A stretch of DNA of 64,000 nt, taken from assembly GCF_023227765.1 (NCBI RefSeq), contig NZ_JALKBZ010000006.1, positions 1 through 64,000 on the forward strand. The letters are read 5' to 3'. Both the position numbers and the translations under genes were made by a program. Under the pieces are notes generated by a model, which ran no database searches, was not told the origin of the DNA, and was given only the letters and a program-made list of their open reading frames with translations. Shown in pieces: positions 10,101 through 18,714 of this stretch. The stretch is from Fuchsiella alkaliacetigena (GTDB lineage: Bacteria; Bacillota; Halanaerobiia; Halobacteroidales; Acetohalobiaceae). The stretch's first letter is position 1. Every line of letters begins with the position of its first letter.

Positions 10101-11274
10101 ATCTGATTATCTAATTAAGGCTATTTTAGCCAAAGGTGAAGGTTATCTGGCTGAAAATAGAGCAGAGATTAAAAGATTAATCGTACAGGAAGCTAAACAG
10201 GAGTTAGCTAAGGAAAAAAGTAGTGGTTTAGGAGGCTTTTTAAAGGGCACCTTTAAGGAATTAACCTTTAAAGGTTTAGATGTCTACAGTTCTATGCAAG
10301 AGGTAGTGGATATCTTTATCGATACTAAGTTACCGGGATTTGTGGAGGATAAAGAACGAGAGCTAATAGCTATTTTTAATAAATCATTAAATAACTTTGC
10401 TGAAACTAGGCTGAAAGAATTAGGTCTGGATCTAAATCAGGAGGGAATAAGAGAAATTGTAGATCGTTTAGTAATTGAACCGAAACTGATTCACAACTTA
10501 GAAATACTGGTGGATAGAGTGTTAGATTCAGTATTTAAAGTAAAGCTTAAGTCACTGTTGGAGATTGTTTCTGTAGATAGTATTTTTGCTGTGTTAGCTA
10601 TTTTTTCTCAGGAATTGGAGTTATTGCAGTATGAATTAGCAAATAACTTAGTTCAGAAGGAATCTTTGGTAAAAAAAGATATCAGTAATCTATTGAAGAA
10701 TATATTTGAAAAAGAGCTACTGAGCTTGCCGTTAGCCCAGCTGACAAGAGGCATATCTAGCCAGGAGTTATCTCAGCTAGTTAAACAGTTTTTAGCTGCT
10801 CCGGCCTTCAATGATAGTTTGGAGCTTTTAGTGAGCCAGTTACTCAATAAGCTCAAGGAACAGAAAATTGATAGTTTGGTGAATTTGGACTACTTTAAGA
10901 GTGACCTACAGCAGACTATAGATACTTTATTGCGTACTCAACAGTTTAGAGAAGATTTGAGGATGAATTTAGAGCAGCTGATAACTATAATTATTAAAAA
11001 TATAAATGATATTTTGGAGCTGGAAACCAAGGAATTTGTTTTAGATATTTTAATTAATAGCAGCTTAGATGGAGTGGAGAATAACTTTTTGTCTTTAATG
11101 AATTCTGTTAATATTAGAGAAGTTACCGAAGAACAGATAAGTAATATGGACCCTAGTGAGATTGAAGAACTATTTAATTCTTTTGCTAAGAAATACTTTC
11201 GGAAACTAGAACTTTATGGCTGGATGGGGAGTTTAGTGGGATTAGTTGCTGAGTCAGCAATGTTATTATTTTAA
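7108..11274 (+). CDS. Giant double DUF445-family membrane protein, 1388 aa
   Basis: Two DUF445 (YheB-like) signatures are visible. At the N-terminus GGLTGYATNTFAIKMLF (about residues 13-30) is followed by a long helical coiled region. About residue 700 a second hydrophobic pair surrounds YGLVGYLTNVIALKMIFKP and IPFTPGVVSKQKPRFAKS. The last 20 residues form a third membrane segment (MGSLVGLVAESAMLLF). Known DUF445 proteins are about 380-450 residues with membrane anchors at both ends, so this looks like two units fused or duplicated, with helical linkers of several hundred residues. The function of the family is unclear; YheB of B. subtilis is one member. The start ATG 7108 follows GAAGGAAGG. 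Confidence 0.75.
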   Translation: MNLAALGIKALAGGLTGYATNTFAIKMLFEKVGPLGGVILETRKEFTENTSQLVERDIINHRTIEKELKKKEFRTVFIQIIEDILNEYLAANTEDTALAKLPAMEQSLSNFFTFYEEEQEEFIAKLLKSITPHLALEDLIGAEQLEHLAERFIHFALEVVKENNIIEELLTALYYENQEQQLNDFIPQSVFEELAKNFEVATEDFHLNLKEDFEAEIDSTIDRLYRELEIKDILKQVEGSLKKKSLAELLGKESTAQLANQFLERVLKFLQSAEGRELIVSFLEEVVDLLKGIELSILELLSTDLRQNLESFMENKLPGIIEDIISWIKSNQLQIEDLIDEAVKEALSGESPQLLDWLRQKGKKILYEVVYSGNLAKKEGLVAKIIQGIREETDIQLLSKEVTEQLVAYISTKEIGEIVSDLEAKGLLKVTELSKVLMRNLARYLKEADLSVFDNLFTVAVGQIIELDLLEHFEEQLKEFLVDKFKNDFLFTANTTDILQQKIRTKVLSVGKYSWAELIDEESLNNYTEFAQQRSWRVLKEERARLVAKTTEFSKDLLTKKKLAELINRDIEASLINSLGEVSTYHLQKYLNKAEQKEISSFYFWLSSQENLPQNLTEIMLELINRNLGTIIEGRIEEVVADNLSKLPDAELQKMVENFMGQELQPITLFGAGLGTVAAVLVELGQSYLGLNHSLSLPLSLFTYGLVGYLTNVIALKMIFKPYSAKRLLGVQIPFTPGVVSKQKPRFAKSMSCFVEEKLLNKEAVEEIFKTKRQLITSNLTETLANDDYQLIVDFLNANSDFISQEILKLLLRLVESNQQYLVENLTVQLSKYDLTELDFKFWESKVSKQLHTSLSGLEAVLIDKLESLLNSSASLKSILPDLVLEAFAEEMEQQIVEKIAELLNLLNDKQGLKKLIGSWEEHFDIIMEQSLEQLISAKQKQAFKIGIKDYLFEQLNSTEARQRILDLVENKLFKQVNPEQKLGDLFDGVLMESLTQESDYLIKAILAKGEGYLAENRAEIKRLIVQEAKQELAKEKSSGLGGFLKGTFKELTFKGLDVYSSMQEVVDIFIDTKLPGFVEDKERELIAIFNKSLNNFAETRLKELGLDLNQEGIREIVDRLVIEPKLIHNLEILVDRVLDSVFKVKLKSLLEIVSVDSIFAVLAIFSQELELLQYELANNLVQKESLVKKDISNLLKNIFEKELLSLPLAQLTRGISSQELSQLVKQFLAAPAFNDSLELLVSQLLNKLKEQKIDSLVNLDYFKSDLQQTIDTLLRTQQFREDLRMNLEQLITIIIKNINDILELETKEFVLDILINSSLDGVENNFLSLMNSVNIREVTEEQISNMDPSEIEELFNSFAKKYFRKLELYGWMGSLVGLVAESAMLLF

Positions 11275-11386
11275 ATAGATAAGGAGAATACATAATAAAA
11301 GGAAAAGCATATTTATTTGTAATTTTGGAGGAATAGCTTTAGTTGTTTCAGCAATTATTTTAATTAATTTTGTAGATAATAAGTGA

Positions 11387-11920
11387 CTATTTTAAGGAGA
11401 AAGAAGTAACTATCCTTCTAGCTTCTTTTAATCTTTTTTCATATTTATCTTCAGCTGCCATGAATATAATTACAAAAGGTTTACCTTCTTGTTGAGCAAC
11501 TATTAAATGCCCTTTCATTTCTCCAGCATTTAAATCTATACCTTGAAAGTCTACTTCATAAGCTGCTTCTTCGTTGAGAATGATTTTTTCTTGAGTCTCA
11601 ATTGTTATTTCCAAATAGTTTTCTTTGATTATAGTTAAAAAATTATTTTTAATTCCTTCTAAAGAGCCATAAGGTTCATCTCTAGGTAAAAATAGGGCTA
11701 TAGCTACTTCGGAATCATCAATTGGAGAGATTGCAATTTCATTGTTATTTTCGCGAATTATTTCCCAGGTTGAAGGGAGTTCTATTGCAAAGTTACTTCG
11801 GGAGTGTTTATTCCATTCTGTTTTAGGCTCTTTTTCTTCAGAACCATTAAAACAGGCAGTAATAGTGAATAGTAAAATTAATAATATACATATATATAAG
11901 AATTTTTTAGTCTTAAACAT
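11387..11920 (-). CDS. Exported lipoprotein with PsbP/DcrB-like domain, 177 aa
   Basis: The N-terminus is a lipoprotein signal peptide: KTKK, then a hydrophobic stretch ending TITAC, with the lipidated Cys at about residue 23. The mature part (NFAIELPSTWEII ... VDFQGIDLN ... FVIIFMAAEDKYEKRLKEARRIVTSFS) has the fold signature of PsbP-like or DUF1795/DcrB proteins, which are small beta-rich surface lipoproteins. No enzymatic residues are apparent. It is followed on the same strand by another exported protein gene upstream (11971-12573), and the two are probably co-transcribed. Confidence 0.75.
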   Translation of the reverse strand: MFKTKKFLYICILLILLFTITACFNGSEEKEPKTEWNKHSRSNFAIELPSTWEIIRENNNEIAISPIDDSEVAIALFLPRDEPYGSLEGIKNNFLTIIKENYLEITIETQEKIILNEEAAYEVDFQGIDLNAGEMKGHLIVAQQEGKPFVIIFMAAEDKYEKRLKEARRIVTSFSLK

Positions 11921-11970
11921 AACTAATCCTCCCTGAAATTAAAGGTTTTAATTATTTAACTGAGCTAATT

Positions 11971-12573
11971 TTATAGATGATCTAAGTAATTTTCTTCTGT
12001 GCTAGCGTTTTCAAAGTCGGTACTTTGGTAGGAAATTTTAAAATTGATATTATAGTTTCTGCCATTTAATCTGGAAGTGATTTCTACGTCATTAGTAGCC
12101 CATTTACTCCAAAATTCTAAATGTCCTAAAGAAATGGCTAAACCATGGCTAGGTGGTTCATTTTCGAATAAGTTATTATGCCAGACTGTCTTATCCTCTG
12201 TAGGCGGGCCGTACTTTTCTGATAATAGATTTACTAACTTACTGTAGTCATCGATATAGTTATTAGGATTAGTATAATTATTGTTAAATCTATATTCTGC
12301 AGCAGCTAATTGATTTTCATAAAAGAAGTAAATCAGAGTAGTAGGTAGCCCAGCTACTTCAGTTTCATAGACTAAAACTTCATTCTCTTCAGCTAAAAGT
12401 TCAGCTTCTTCATTTTCTAGTACTTCTTCTAGAGTCATCTCCCAATTCACATTTCTAAAGTCTGTTATTTCCGCTTCCTGTTCTAGATCTATATTAGCTA
12501 TAGCGGAGGAAGAGATTAAAATTAAAATTATAAGTAATAATCCTGATTTTTTAAGCTTGGACATTATAGACAC
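11971..12573 (-). CDS. Exported hypothetical protein, 200 aa
   Basis: A Sec-type signal peptide (KLKKSGLLLIILILISSSAIA) precedes a mature domain starting with FRNVNWEMTLEEVLENE. This N-V-x-W-x-M-s-x-x-E-V phrase is common in small periplasmic or exported proteins with a repeated alpha-beta unit. YRFNNNY and LLSEKYGPP are also typical of that group. Function is unknown. It lies upstream of and on the same strand as the lipoprotein gene at 11387-11920. The ATG at 12573 or the second ATG at 12564 could each serve as start. Confidence 0.65.
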   Translation of the reverse strand: MSIMSKLKKSGLLLIILILISSSAIANIDLEQEAEITDFRNVNWEMTLEEVLENEEAELLAEENEVLVYETEVAGLPTTLIYFFYENQLAAAEYRFNNNYTNPNNYIDDYSKLVNLLSEKYGPPTEDKTVWHNNLFENEPPSHGLAISLGHLEFWSKWATNDVEITSRLNGRNYNINFKISYQSTDFENASTEENYLDHL

Positions 12574-12654
12574 TCCTATTTGCTTTTGTACTTTAGTATT
12601 GATAATATATTATCATATTCTTGAATGAAATACAATTAAATAAAGTTATTCAAA

Positions 12655-13038
12655 AGCAAAAGAAGCCAACAGTGATCTGGGCTCCGGCTACTGCAGATCT
12701 TTAAGGAACCTACAACAATCTCTCGACTGCTATAGATCCGGTTCAGACCTACAGTAACCTTTGCTTGCAGATGATAGAAGAAATCTGGGGACTAATGATA
12801 ATCTCTCGACTACCATTAACCCGGTCAGCTCCTATCACCTGCTTAGCTCGATCAACCTAGACTCTTTGCCGAGCCTACAGTAGCCTCTTCGGGCTAAACT
12901 GCAGACTCTTAGAGAGCCTAGACTGATCTGCGCGCCAGCCATTACAGATCATTGACTGACCTGTAACAGCCTTTGCTCGATCGCTATAGATCCCGTTGGA
13001 ACCTATAACGATCTGCTCGCGACCACTGTTGACCTCTT
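12655..13038 (-). ncRNA. Large structured RNA, copy 1 (about 385 nt, minus strand)
   Basis: I see no coding frame but a remarkably complete fold. On the minus strand a 13-bp helix (13021-13033 with 12665-12677) closes the molecule. Inside are arms pairing 12979-12993 with 12999-13013 (15 bp), 12937-12950 with 12958-12971 (14 bp), 12850-12864 with 12914-12928 (15 bp, enclosing 12875-12885 with 12892-12904), 12767-12777 with 12832-12842, 12789-12803 with 12808-12822 (15 bp, GAGA loop) and 12686-12696 with 12749-12759 (enclosing 12706-12720 with 12725-12739, GAGA loop). Read on the plus strand these stems contain A-C mismatches; on the minus strand these become U-G pairs, which fixes the transcribed strand. 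TATAAT lies at 13045-13050 on that strand, and a U-rich tail follows the closing helix. The RNA class is unknown to me. Confidence 0.75.
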
Positions 13039-13044
13039 TCGTTT

Positions 13045-13050
13045 ATTATA
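13045..13050 (-). promoter_or_regulatory. -10 box (TATAAT) for structured RNA copy 1
   Basis: Reading leftwards, TATAAT is followed by AAACGA and then the predicted 5' end of the RNA at the foot of its closing helix. The same arrangement is kept at the second copy (19785-19790). No convincing -35 box is visible. ATGTATAAAA is conserved upstream in both copies. Confidence 0.55.
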
Positions 13051-13145
13051 GTGTCCAGTTAGCTAAGTTTTATACATGAAAAATGAATTTTTTTGAATTC
13101 ATGTGTAGCTAGTTATAGAATCTTATTATAGAAAAGGGGGTTTTT

Positions 13146-13463
13146 ATGATTTTTATGAAGATAGATAAAGTTTATCAAAAGGAACTAGATAATCAGGATG
13201 AAGTGATTTATGAATTTGATAATGGGAATAAAATAATTATGCACAGTGATGATAATGTTAAAAAACTTAATATTGATAAATGGGAAGAAATTAACTTTAT
13301 TCCTGAGAATTTCAAAGAAATTCAAAGAGAGCTTAATTTAGCAGAAAAAAAGGAGTTAAAAAGATTTTTAACTCAGCGGGATCAAGACTCTCAAAAAGAT
13401 AACTCAATTTGGAGTAGAATAAAGAGTTATGGGCAAAGTATTTTTAAACGATTTAAAAAATAG
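13146..13463 (+). CDS. Hypothetical protein, 105 aa
   Basis: I do not recognise this protein. It is small and charged, with a beta-rich N-terminal half (YEFDNGNKIIMHSDD) and a basic amphipathic C-terminus (WSRIKSYGQSIFKRFKK) that could touch a membrane or nucleic acid. AAAGGGGG sits five bases before ATG 13146. ATG 13155 in frame is an alternative. It ends 40 bases before queG on the same strand and may be its operon partner. The 100 bases upstream contain an imperfect palindrome (ATGAATT...AATTCAT, about 13083-13103). Confidence 0.55.
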   Translation: MIFMKIDKVYQKELDNQDEVIYEFDNGNKIIMHSDDNVKKLNIDKWEEINFIPENFKEIQRELNLAEKKELKRFLTQRDQDSQKDNSIWSRIKSYGQSIFKRFKK

Positions 13464-13502
13464 ACTTTTTACTTATGAAAAGCAAGTTGAGAGGTGCTAA
13501 TA

Positions 13503-14612
13503 ATGAGCTTAGCTGAAGAGATTAAAAGATATGCTAAAGGTATTGGTATAGATGAAGTGAAAATTACTACCGCTGCTTCTTTTCCAGAGTTAAAGCAGTT
13601 TTTAGAGGAAGTAGATAGCAGGGGTTATTTAAGCCGTTTTGTTAATCGCGATTTTGAGTTAATTACCGATCCTCAAAAGGTATTAGCTACAGCTAAATCG
13701 GTAATTGTCTGTGCTATTTCTTACTATGTTGAAGAAAATAATCACTTAGATGACCAGCCTAGAGGAAAGTTAGCTAGATTTGCTAGAATTAAAGATTATC
13801 ATGATCTTTTAGGTGAAAAGTTGGATAGGTTAGTGGAGTTTTTGAGTAGTAAAGCTAAGGGTTTAGAGGTTAAAAGTTTTGTGGATACAGGGCCCGCAGT
13901 AGATCGAGCTTTAGCTAGAAGAGCTGGTCTTGGGTGGCAGGGTAAGAACTGTAGTATTATTCATCCAGAGTATGGTTCTTGGATTTCTATTGGCGGAATA
14001 ATTAGCAATTTAGAATTAGAAGCTGATGCCCCTTTAGCTGAAAAGTGTGGAGATTGTCGCCGTTGCATTGAAGCTTGTCCTACTGGTGCTTTAAAGGATG
14101 CTTATACTTTAGATGCTAGTAGATGTTTGGGTTATCTTACTTTAAGTAAGGGTTATATACCAGAAAACTATCGTCGGCAAATGGGGGATAGAGTTTGGGG
14201 CTGTGATAGTTGTCAGGAGGTTTGTCCTTATAATCAACAGGCAAAGGAGAGCCGGGGGAGAGATTTTCAACTTCAGCACTTAGAAACTTATCCTGAGCTG
14301 AAAGATTTATTAAAGTTAAGTAATCAAGAGTTTGCAGAAAAGTTTGCTGAGACAGCTATGGATTGGCGAGGAAAGCGGCCACTTAAGCGTAATGCAGCTA
14401 TAGCCTTGGGTAATTTTAAGGAGCAGGGGTCTATTCCGATTTTAACTAAGGCTTTAGATGATCCTCAGGCTGTGGTACGAGGACATGTGGCTTGGGCCCT
14501 AGGAGAGCTAGGAGTTGCTCGGGTAGTCAATTCTTTAGAACAACGCTTAGCAGTGGAAAAGGATAAGCAGGTACAAAAGGAACTAAAGAAAAGTATTAAA
14601 AGGCTTAGTTAA
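13503..14612 (+). CDS. queG: Epoxyqueuosine reductase QueG, 369 aa
   Basis: A cobalamin-dependent iron-sulfur enzyme that reduces epoxyqueuosine to queuosine in tRNA, the last step of queuosine synthesis, in the cytosol. Two ferredoxin-type cluster motifs are clear: CGDCRRCIEACPTGAL and CDSCQEVCPYNQ. The N-terminal domain has the family phrase GPAVDRALARRAGLGWQGKN. The C-terminus carries a HEAT/PBS-lyase-like repeat pair (ALGNFKEQGSIPILTKAL..., HVAWALGELG). Length is normal for the short form. The start ATG 13503 is preceded by GAGAGGTG. A GTG at 13494 overlaps the ribosome site and is less likely. Confidence 0.93.
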   Translation: MSLAEEIKRYAKGIGIDEVKITTAASFPELKQFLEEVDSRGYLSRFVNRDFELITDPQKVLATAKSVIVCAISYYVEENNHLDDQPRGKLARFARIKDYHDLLGEKLDRLVEFLSSKAKGLEVKSFVDTGPAVDRALARRAGLGWQGKNCSIIHPEYGSWISIGGIISNLELEADAPLAEKCGDCRRCIEACPTGALKDAYTLDASRCLGYLTLSKGYIPENYRRQMGDRVWGCDSCQEVCPYNQQAKESRGRDFQLQHLETYPELKDLLKLSNQEFAEKFAETAMDWRGKRPLKRNAAIALGNFKEQGSIPILTKALDDPQAVVRGHVAWALGELGVARVVNSLEQRLAVEKDKQVQKELKKSIKRLS

Positions 14613-14840
14613 TATTTAAAAGTTTGACTTTAGACTATAAGCATTAACTGATAACACTTTTTATAAGGGATAAGTTAATGTCGAGGGGTCTTAAATAGAT
14701 AATTCTGAACATTGTAAAGATAACAACTTTTTTACAGAAAGAGGATATTAATATCAAGATAGATAATAATATTAAGTAGTTAACAAGTTATTTTCATCAC
14801 AAAACTTATTTTGATGGAGGTGATATTTTTTATTTCCGTT

Positions 14841-14858
14841 TTGTGAAAATGATTACAA
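14841..14858. promoter_or_regulatory. Candidate CRP/FNR-family operator upstream of the selenoenzyme operon
   Basis: TTGTGAAAATGATTACAA is a near-palindrome with the TGTGA-N6-TCACA layout bound by CRP/FNR-family regulators, with one mismatch in the right half. A further CACAAAAC/GTTTTGTG pair (about 14797 and 14837) spans the same leader. It lies about 25 bases before the start codon, so it would repress or sit close to the promoter. This fits control of a respiratory operon by an oxygen, nitrosative or substrate sensor, but the regulator is not in the window. Confidence 0.4.
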
Positions 14859-14882
14859 AAAAATTGTGAGGTGAGTTAAAAA

Positions 14883-17800
14883 TTGAAAAGACGCCAATTT
14901 TTAAAGTTGATGGGTGGAGTAGGGGCTTTAAGCATAGCTGCAAGTGCAGGCTGTCTGCCTAGGCGCGGAGTTGAAGCACCAGCAGAGTTTCCAGAGGCTT
15001 CAGAGTACGGAGGACAAGAAGTGGAGGCCACAGTTGATTCTCAGACTGGTGAGGTAACTGTTAATCCCGATATTGTAATGCGCCATAGTGCTTGTGTAGG
15101 CTGTTATAGCTCTTGTGGAAATAGAGTTAAAATTAATAAGAAAACTGGAGAAATAATGCGAGTTTTAGGGAATCCTTATAGTCCTAATAATGCTGAACCT
15201 CATCTTCCTTATGAAGCTTCTTTAGAAGAAGGTTATTTAGCTTTTAGTACTTATCAAGATAAAGGGCATAAAGGGAGAGCTACCATCTGTGCTCGTGGAA
15301 GTGGAACTTTAGAATCACATTATGATCCAATGAGGATTCTTGTGCCTTTAAAAAGAACAGGAGGTCGAGGTGAAGGTAAGTGGAAGCCGATTACCTGGGA
15401 AGAAGCAGTGAATGAGACAGTAGAAGGTGGAAAGTTATTTACTGAGGCCGGGGAAGAGCAAATAGTAGAAGGGTTTCGTCAAATTAGAGACTTGAAAAGT
15501 TCTTTAGATCCTGAGCAACCTAAGTTTGGCCCTAAAGCTAATCAATTAATCTTTAATGGTGGTCGTGGTGATGGTAGAACAGCCTTTGCAACTCGTTTTA
15601 TGGCAGCTTTTGGTTCTGTTAATTACTATAGCCATGCTTATTCCTGAGGTGGAGCTAAAACACCCGCGTCGCGGGTGGCGACTAATGGAAATATAGGTAA
15701 ACCAGATATAAATAATTCCAAGTTTATTCTTTATTTAGGCTCTTATCCAGGTCATGCTGGTAAGCCAATGCAGGCTATTGCTCGTCAAGCAGCTATCGCT
15801 AGTACTGATGGCGATCTTAAATTTGCCGTGGTAGATCCGGTGATGGCTGGAGGTGCTGTTTCTCCTTTGGTTGATAATGGAAAATGGATACCAATTAAGC
15901 CGGCTACCGATGGAGCCTTTGTAATGGCTATGGTACGGTGGATTATTGAACATCAGAGATATAATGCTGATTTCTTAAGTTCGCCTAACTTAGAAGCTGC
16001 ACAAAATAAGGGCTTCAATAGTTGGAGTAATGCAGCTCATTTAATAATTACAGATCCCGAGCATCCTAACTATCGTAAGTTGTTGAGAGCAGAAGATCTT
16101 GGTTTGGATGCACCAACGGGTGAGGATAACTTTATAGTTATAGATGAAGCTGGTAAAACTCTGCTTTATACAGAGTGCAGTACCGGTGATTTATTATTTG
16201 AAGGTAGTGTTGAAGATAAAGATGGTAATTCTATCAGTGTAGAGACTGGATTTGTAGCTTTAAAGAAGAGTGCTTTTAGTTATAAGCTTGAGACTTACTC
16301 TCAAGAATGTGGAGTACCAGTGGAAACTATTATTGAGTTAGCTAGGGAGTTTACTTCTTACGGGACTAAGGTAGCTACTGAAGGTCTGGGAGGAACTGCT
16401 GCTGCTAATGGAGTAGCGGCTGGCTTATCTCATTATGTACTCTGTGCTTTAGTAGGTGCTGATAATAAAAAGGGTGGGATTATCGCTCGGAGAATAAGTT
16501 TCAGTAAGTTTGGGCCCGGCCCGCGTTATAAAGTAAATGTAATTCCAGATGCTCCTGAAAGAAAGGGGATGGGAATTAGTCGGACTGGTATGAACTATGA
16601 GGATACGCATGAATATCAAGAAAAGATAGCTCAAGGTGAAGATCCTTATCCTGCTGAAATGCCTTGGCATCCAGTAGGTAATGTGAATGCTGATAACCAG
16701 GCTTTATTTTCTATGATTAATCGTTATCCTTATCAAGCTAAGATTTTAATCAATTGGATGGCTAATCCTTTGTTAGCTTTTCCGTCAGCTGATCAAGAAA
16801 AAGTAATCGCCGAATTAAAGAAAACAGAGAACTTACCGCTTTTTATTTCTATAGATGCTTTTATGGCTGAGACTACTTCATTAGCTGACTATGTAATTCC
16901 TGATACTACTGGCTATGAAAACTGGGGTATACCCAATATTGAAGGAAATTTCTCGGGAAGAGGTGATTCAGTTAGATGGCCGGTAGTCAAGCCTGCTACA
17001 GCGGAAATTGATGATAACCGTTATGCTTGTTTTGAGAATTTCATAATCGATGTAGCTAAAGAAATAGGAGTACCTGGATATGGTGAAGAAGGTATTTTGG
17101 ATGCAAATGATAACTTATTACCTTTAGAAACTCCAGAGGATTACTTTTTAAGAGCCATAACCAATGTAGCTTATGATCAAGATCCTGTTCCTGATATTGA
17201 CGATGAAGAGGCTAAGTTACAAGATTTAGTAGGAGCTAAGGCTAATTGGAAGCCTGTTGATGATATTTTGCAAGCAGACGAATGGGCTAAAGCAGCTTAT
17301 GTTCTTTCACGCGGTGGACGTTTTGAGGAATACGGAGCAGGCTATGATGGAGATAATCGAATAGATGGTTATTTTGGTTGTATTAGTATCTACTCCGAAT
17401 GGATGGCTAGCTCTAAGAATTCTTATAATGGTGAGTTCTTTCCAGGGGTAATTACTTGGGAGCCTGAAAAGTTTATTGATGGAACTCCAATTAGTGACTA
17501 TTTTCCAATAGAAGAATGGCCTTTTAAATTAGCGAACTATAAAGCTAAGTTTAGAAGTGTAACTATGATGCCTAATAGTCCTACTCTTCAGGATTTAGGT
17601 GAAACCAACTATATTGAGATTAATCCTGAAGATGCTCAAAATCTTGGTTTTAATGATGGCGACGAAGTGAAACTGGTCTCAGCTACTGGCGGTGAGGTTA
17701 CTGGTACTTTAGTAGTTAGAGCAGGAGTAGCTAAAGGTACTATTGCTTCTACTTTTGGCTATGGGCACTGGCAGTATGGAGCTGAGTCTTATTGGATAGA

Positions 17801-17960
17801 TAATGAAAAGATTGCAGGTGATTCAGCTAGAGGAACTGGAATTAATGCTACAGGAATCGGTCTTTTCGATCCTACAGTAGATCAGCTCTTCGGTTTTAGT
17901 GAATCAGTTACTGGCACGCCAAGTCGAAATGGAGGAGCCTTCCGTTTAGAAAAACTCTAA
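14883..17960 (+). CDS. Selenocysteine-containing molybdopterin oxidoreductase (DMSO-reductase superfamily), 1025 aa
   Basis: Probable periplasmic catalytic subunit of an oxyanion or sulfur-compound reductase. It starts at TTG 14883 after GAGGTGAG. A twin-arginine signal (KRRQFLK) precedes a hydrophobic stretch ending SAGC. Cys71, 74, 78 and 136 form the [4Fe-4S] site. A TGA at 15645-15647 interrupts the frame, but coding continues in the same frame to 17960. Residue 255 (HAYS-U-GGAKTP) sits where the Mo ligand, a Ser, Cys or Sec, lies in this superfamily, and a SECIS-like hairpin follows. The C-terminal molydopterin-dinucleotide domain (IEINPEDAQNLGFNDGDEV) is intact. Partner subunits and size suggest the tetrathionate/arsenate/selenate reductase branch, not formate dehydrogenase. 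The substrate is unknown. Any gene caller that treats TGA as stop will split it in two. Confidence 0.85.
15645..15677 (+). other. UGA(Sec) codon with SECIS-like hairpin
   Basis: In-frame TGA (15645-15647) is followed 13 bases later by the perfect 7-bp hairpin CACCCGC-GTC-GCGGGTG (15661-15677) inside the coding region. Bacterial SECIS elements lie just after the UGA and present a G-U in a small apical loop to SelB, which this one does. The same 7-bp stem with a GU-starting triloop occurs after the selD UGA. Confidence 0.75.
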
Positions 17961-17964
17961 TTAT

Positions 17965-17998
17965 TCCTTAGCTCCCTATTTTGGGAGCTGAGGTTTTA
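17965..17998 (+). terminator. Attenuating hairpin between reductase and chaperone genes
   Basis: CCTTAGCTCCC-TATTTT-GGGAGCTGAGG forms an 11-bp stem followed by TTTT. It lies inside the operon, 40 bases before the chaperone gene, so partial termination or mRNA 3'-end protection could lower expression of the downstream genes relative to the catalytic subunit. Confidence 0.55.
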
Positions 17999-18035
17999 AA
18001 AACTGAAATTTATAATAGGTTGGGATGTGATTAAT

Positions 18036-18698
18036 ATGGGAGAACAGGAATTAGCTTTACTTAAAAATAGACTTCAAGTTTATGAGTTTTTTGCTAGCAG
18101 TTTATTAAATAAACCAACTGTTGAGTTATTAGAGACTTTGCAACAAGAAAATGACTTCTTTGCTTCTTTAACTGAAAAGGAGTTAGTACAACCGAAGTTA
18201 TATGATCTAGAAGTATTTATTCAAGAATATTATGATCGTTTTTTTGTTCCTACTTCCGGTCTTTATGTACCTCCTTATGAATCTGCTATTAGAGGTCGTA
18301 AGGAGCAAGAAGGTGAACTTCGTTTTGGAGGTTTGAATGGAAGAGAAACTCATCATGTAAGTAGTTGTTATCAAGCTGTTTCCTTTCAACCTCAAAAGCT
18401 TAACATGTTTGCTCCTTTAGGTGATATTAGACTGGCTGACCATTTAGCTTTAGAGTTGGCTTTTCTAAATTATTTATGCCAAGGTGAAGTTATGGCTTAT
18501 AAACAAGCTCAAGAAAAACAAGTCCATAATTGGCAACAATTACAGGAAGAGTTTTTAACAGAACATTTGAATTGTTGGTTGCTTGATTATACTGAATTAG
18601 TTAAGAAAAAGGGAAGTGGCTTATATAGCTATTTAATGCAATTAATTAGTGCTTGGGTAGAAATAGATTTAGCTTTCTTGGTTGAGAGCAATAAATAA
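18036..18698 (+). CDS. TorD/DmsD-family molybdoenzyme chaperone, 220 aa
   Basis: A cytosolic, all-helical chaperone that binds the signal peptide and apo-form of molybdoenzymes until the cofactor is inserted. The phrases EYYDRFFVPTSGLYVPPYES and DHLALELAFLNYL are the two conserved helices of the TorD family. It lies 70 bases after the selenoenzyme gene and just before the ferredoxin subunit, so it is the dedicated chaperone of this enzyme. I start at ATG 18036; an in-frame GTG at 18027 is possible. Confidence 0.88.
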   Translation: MGEQELALLKNRLQVYEFFASSLLNKPTVELLETLQQENDFFASLTEKELVQPKLYDLEVFIQEYYDRFFVPTSGLYVPPYESAIRGRKEQEGELRFGGLNGRETHHVSSCYQAVSFQPQKLNMFAPLGDIRLADHLALELAFLNYLCQGEVMAYKQAQEKQVHNWQQLQEEFLTEHLNCWLLDYTELVKKKGSGLYSYLMQLISAWVEIDLAFLVESNK

Positions 18699-18714
18699 GG
18701 AGAGGTGATTAAAA

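Noticed and set aside
12655-13038. CsrB-like RNA with multiple hairpins
   Set aside because: Length is similar, but the loops carry GAGA, CAACG and AGUCAAU rather than the GGA motifs that bind CsrA.
12655-13038. DNA-level palindrome or simple MITE as explanation of the structured repeat
   Set aside because: Wobble pairs occur consistently on only one strand and a -10 box precedes that strand's 5' end, which favours an RNA.
15675-17960. Separate molybdopterin oxidoreductase gene starting at GTG 15675
   Set aside because: It is in frame with the 14883 gene across the TGA, has no ribosome site, and the SECIS-like hairpin lies at this point. One selenoprotein explains both pieces.
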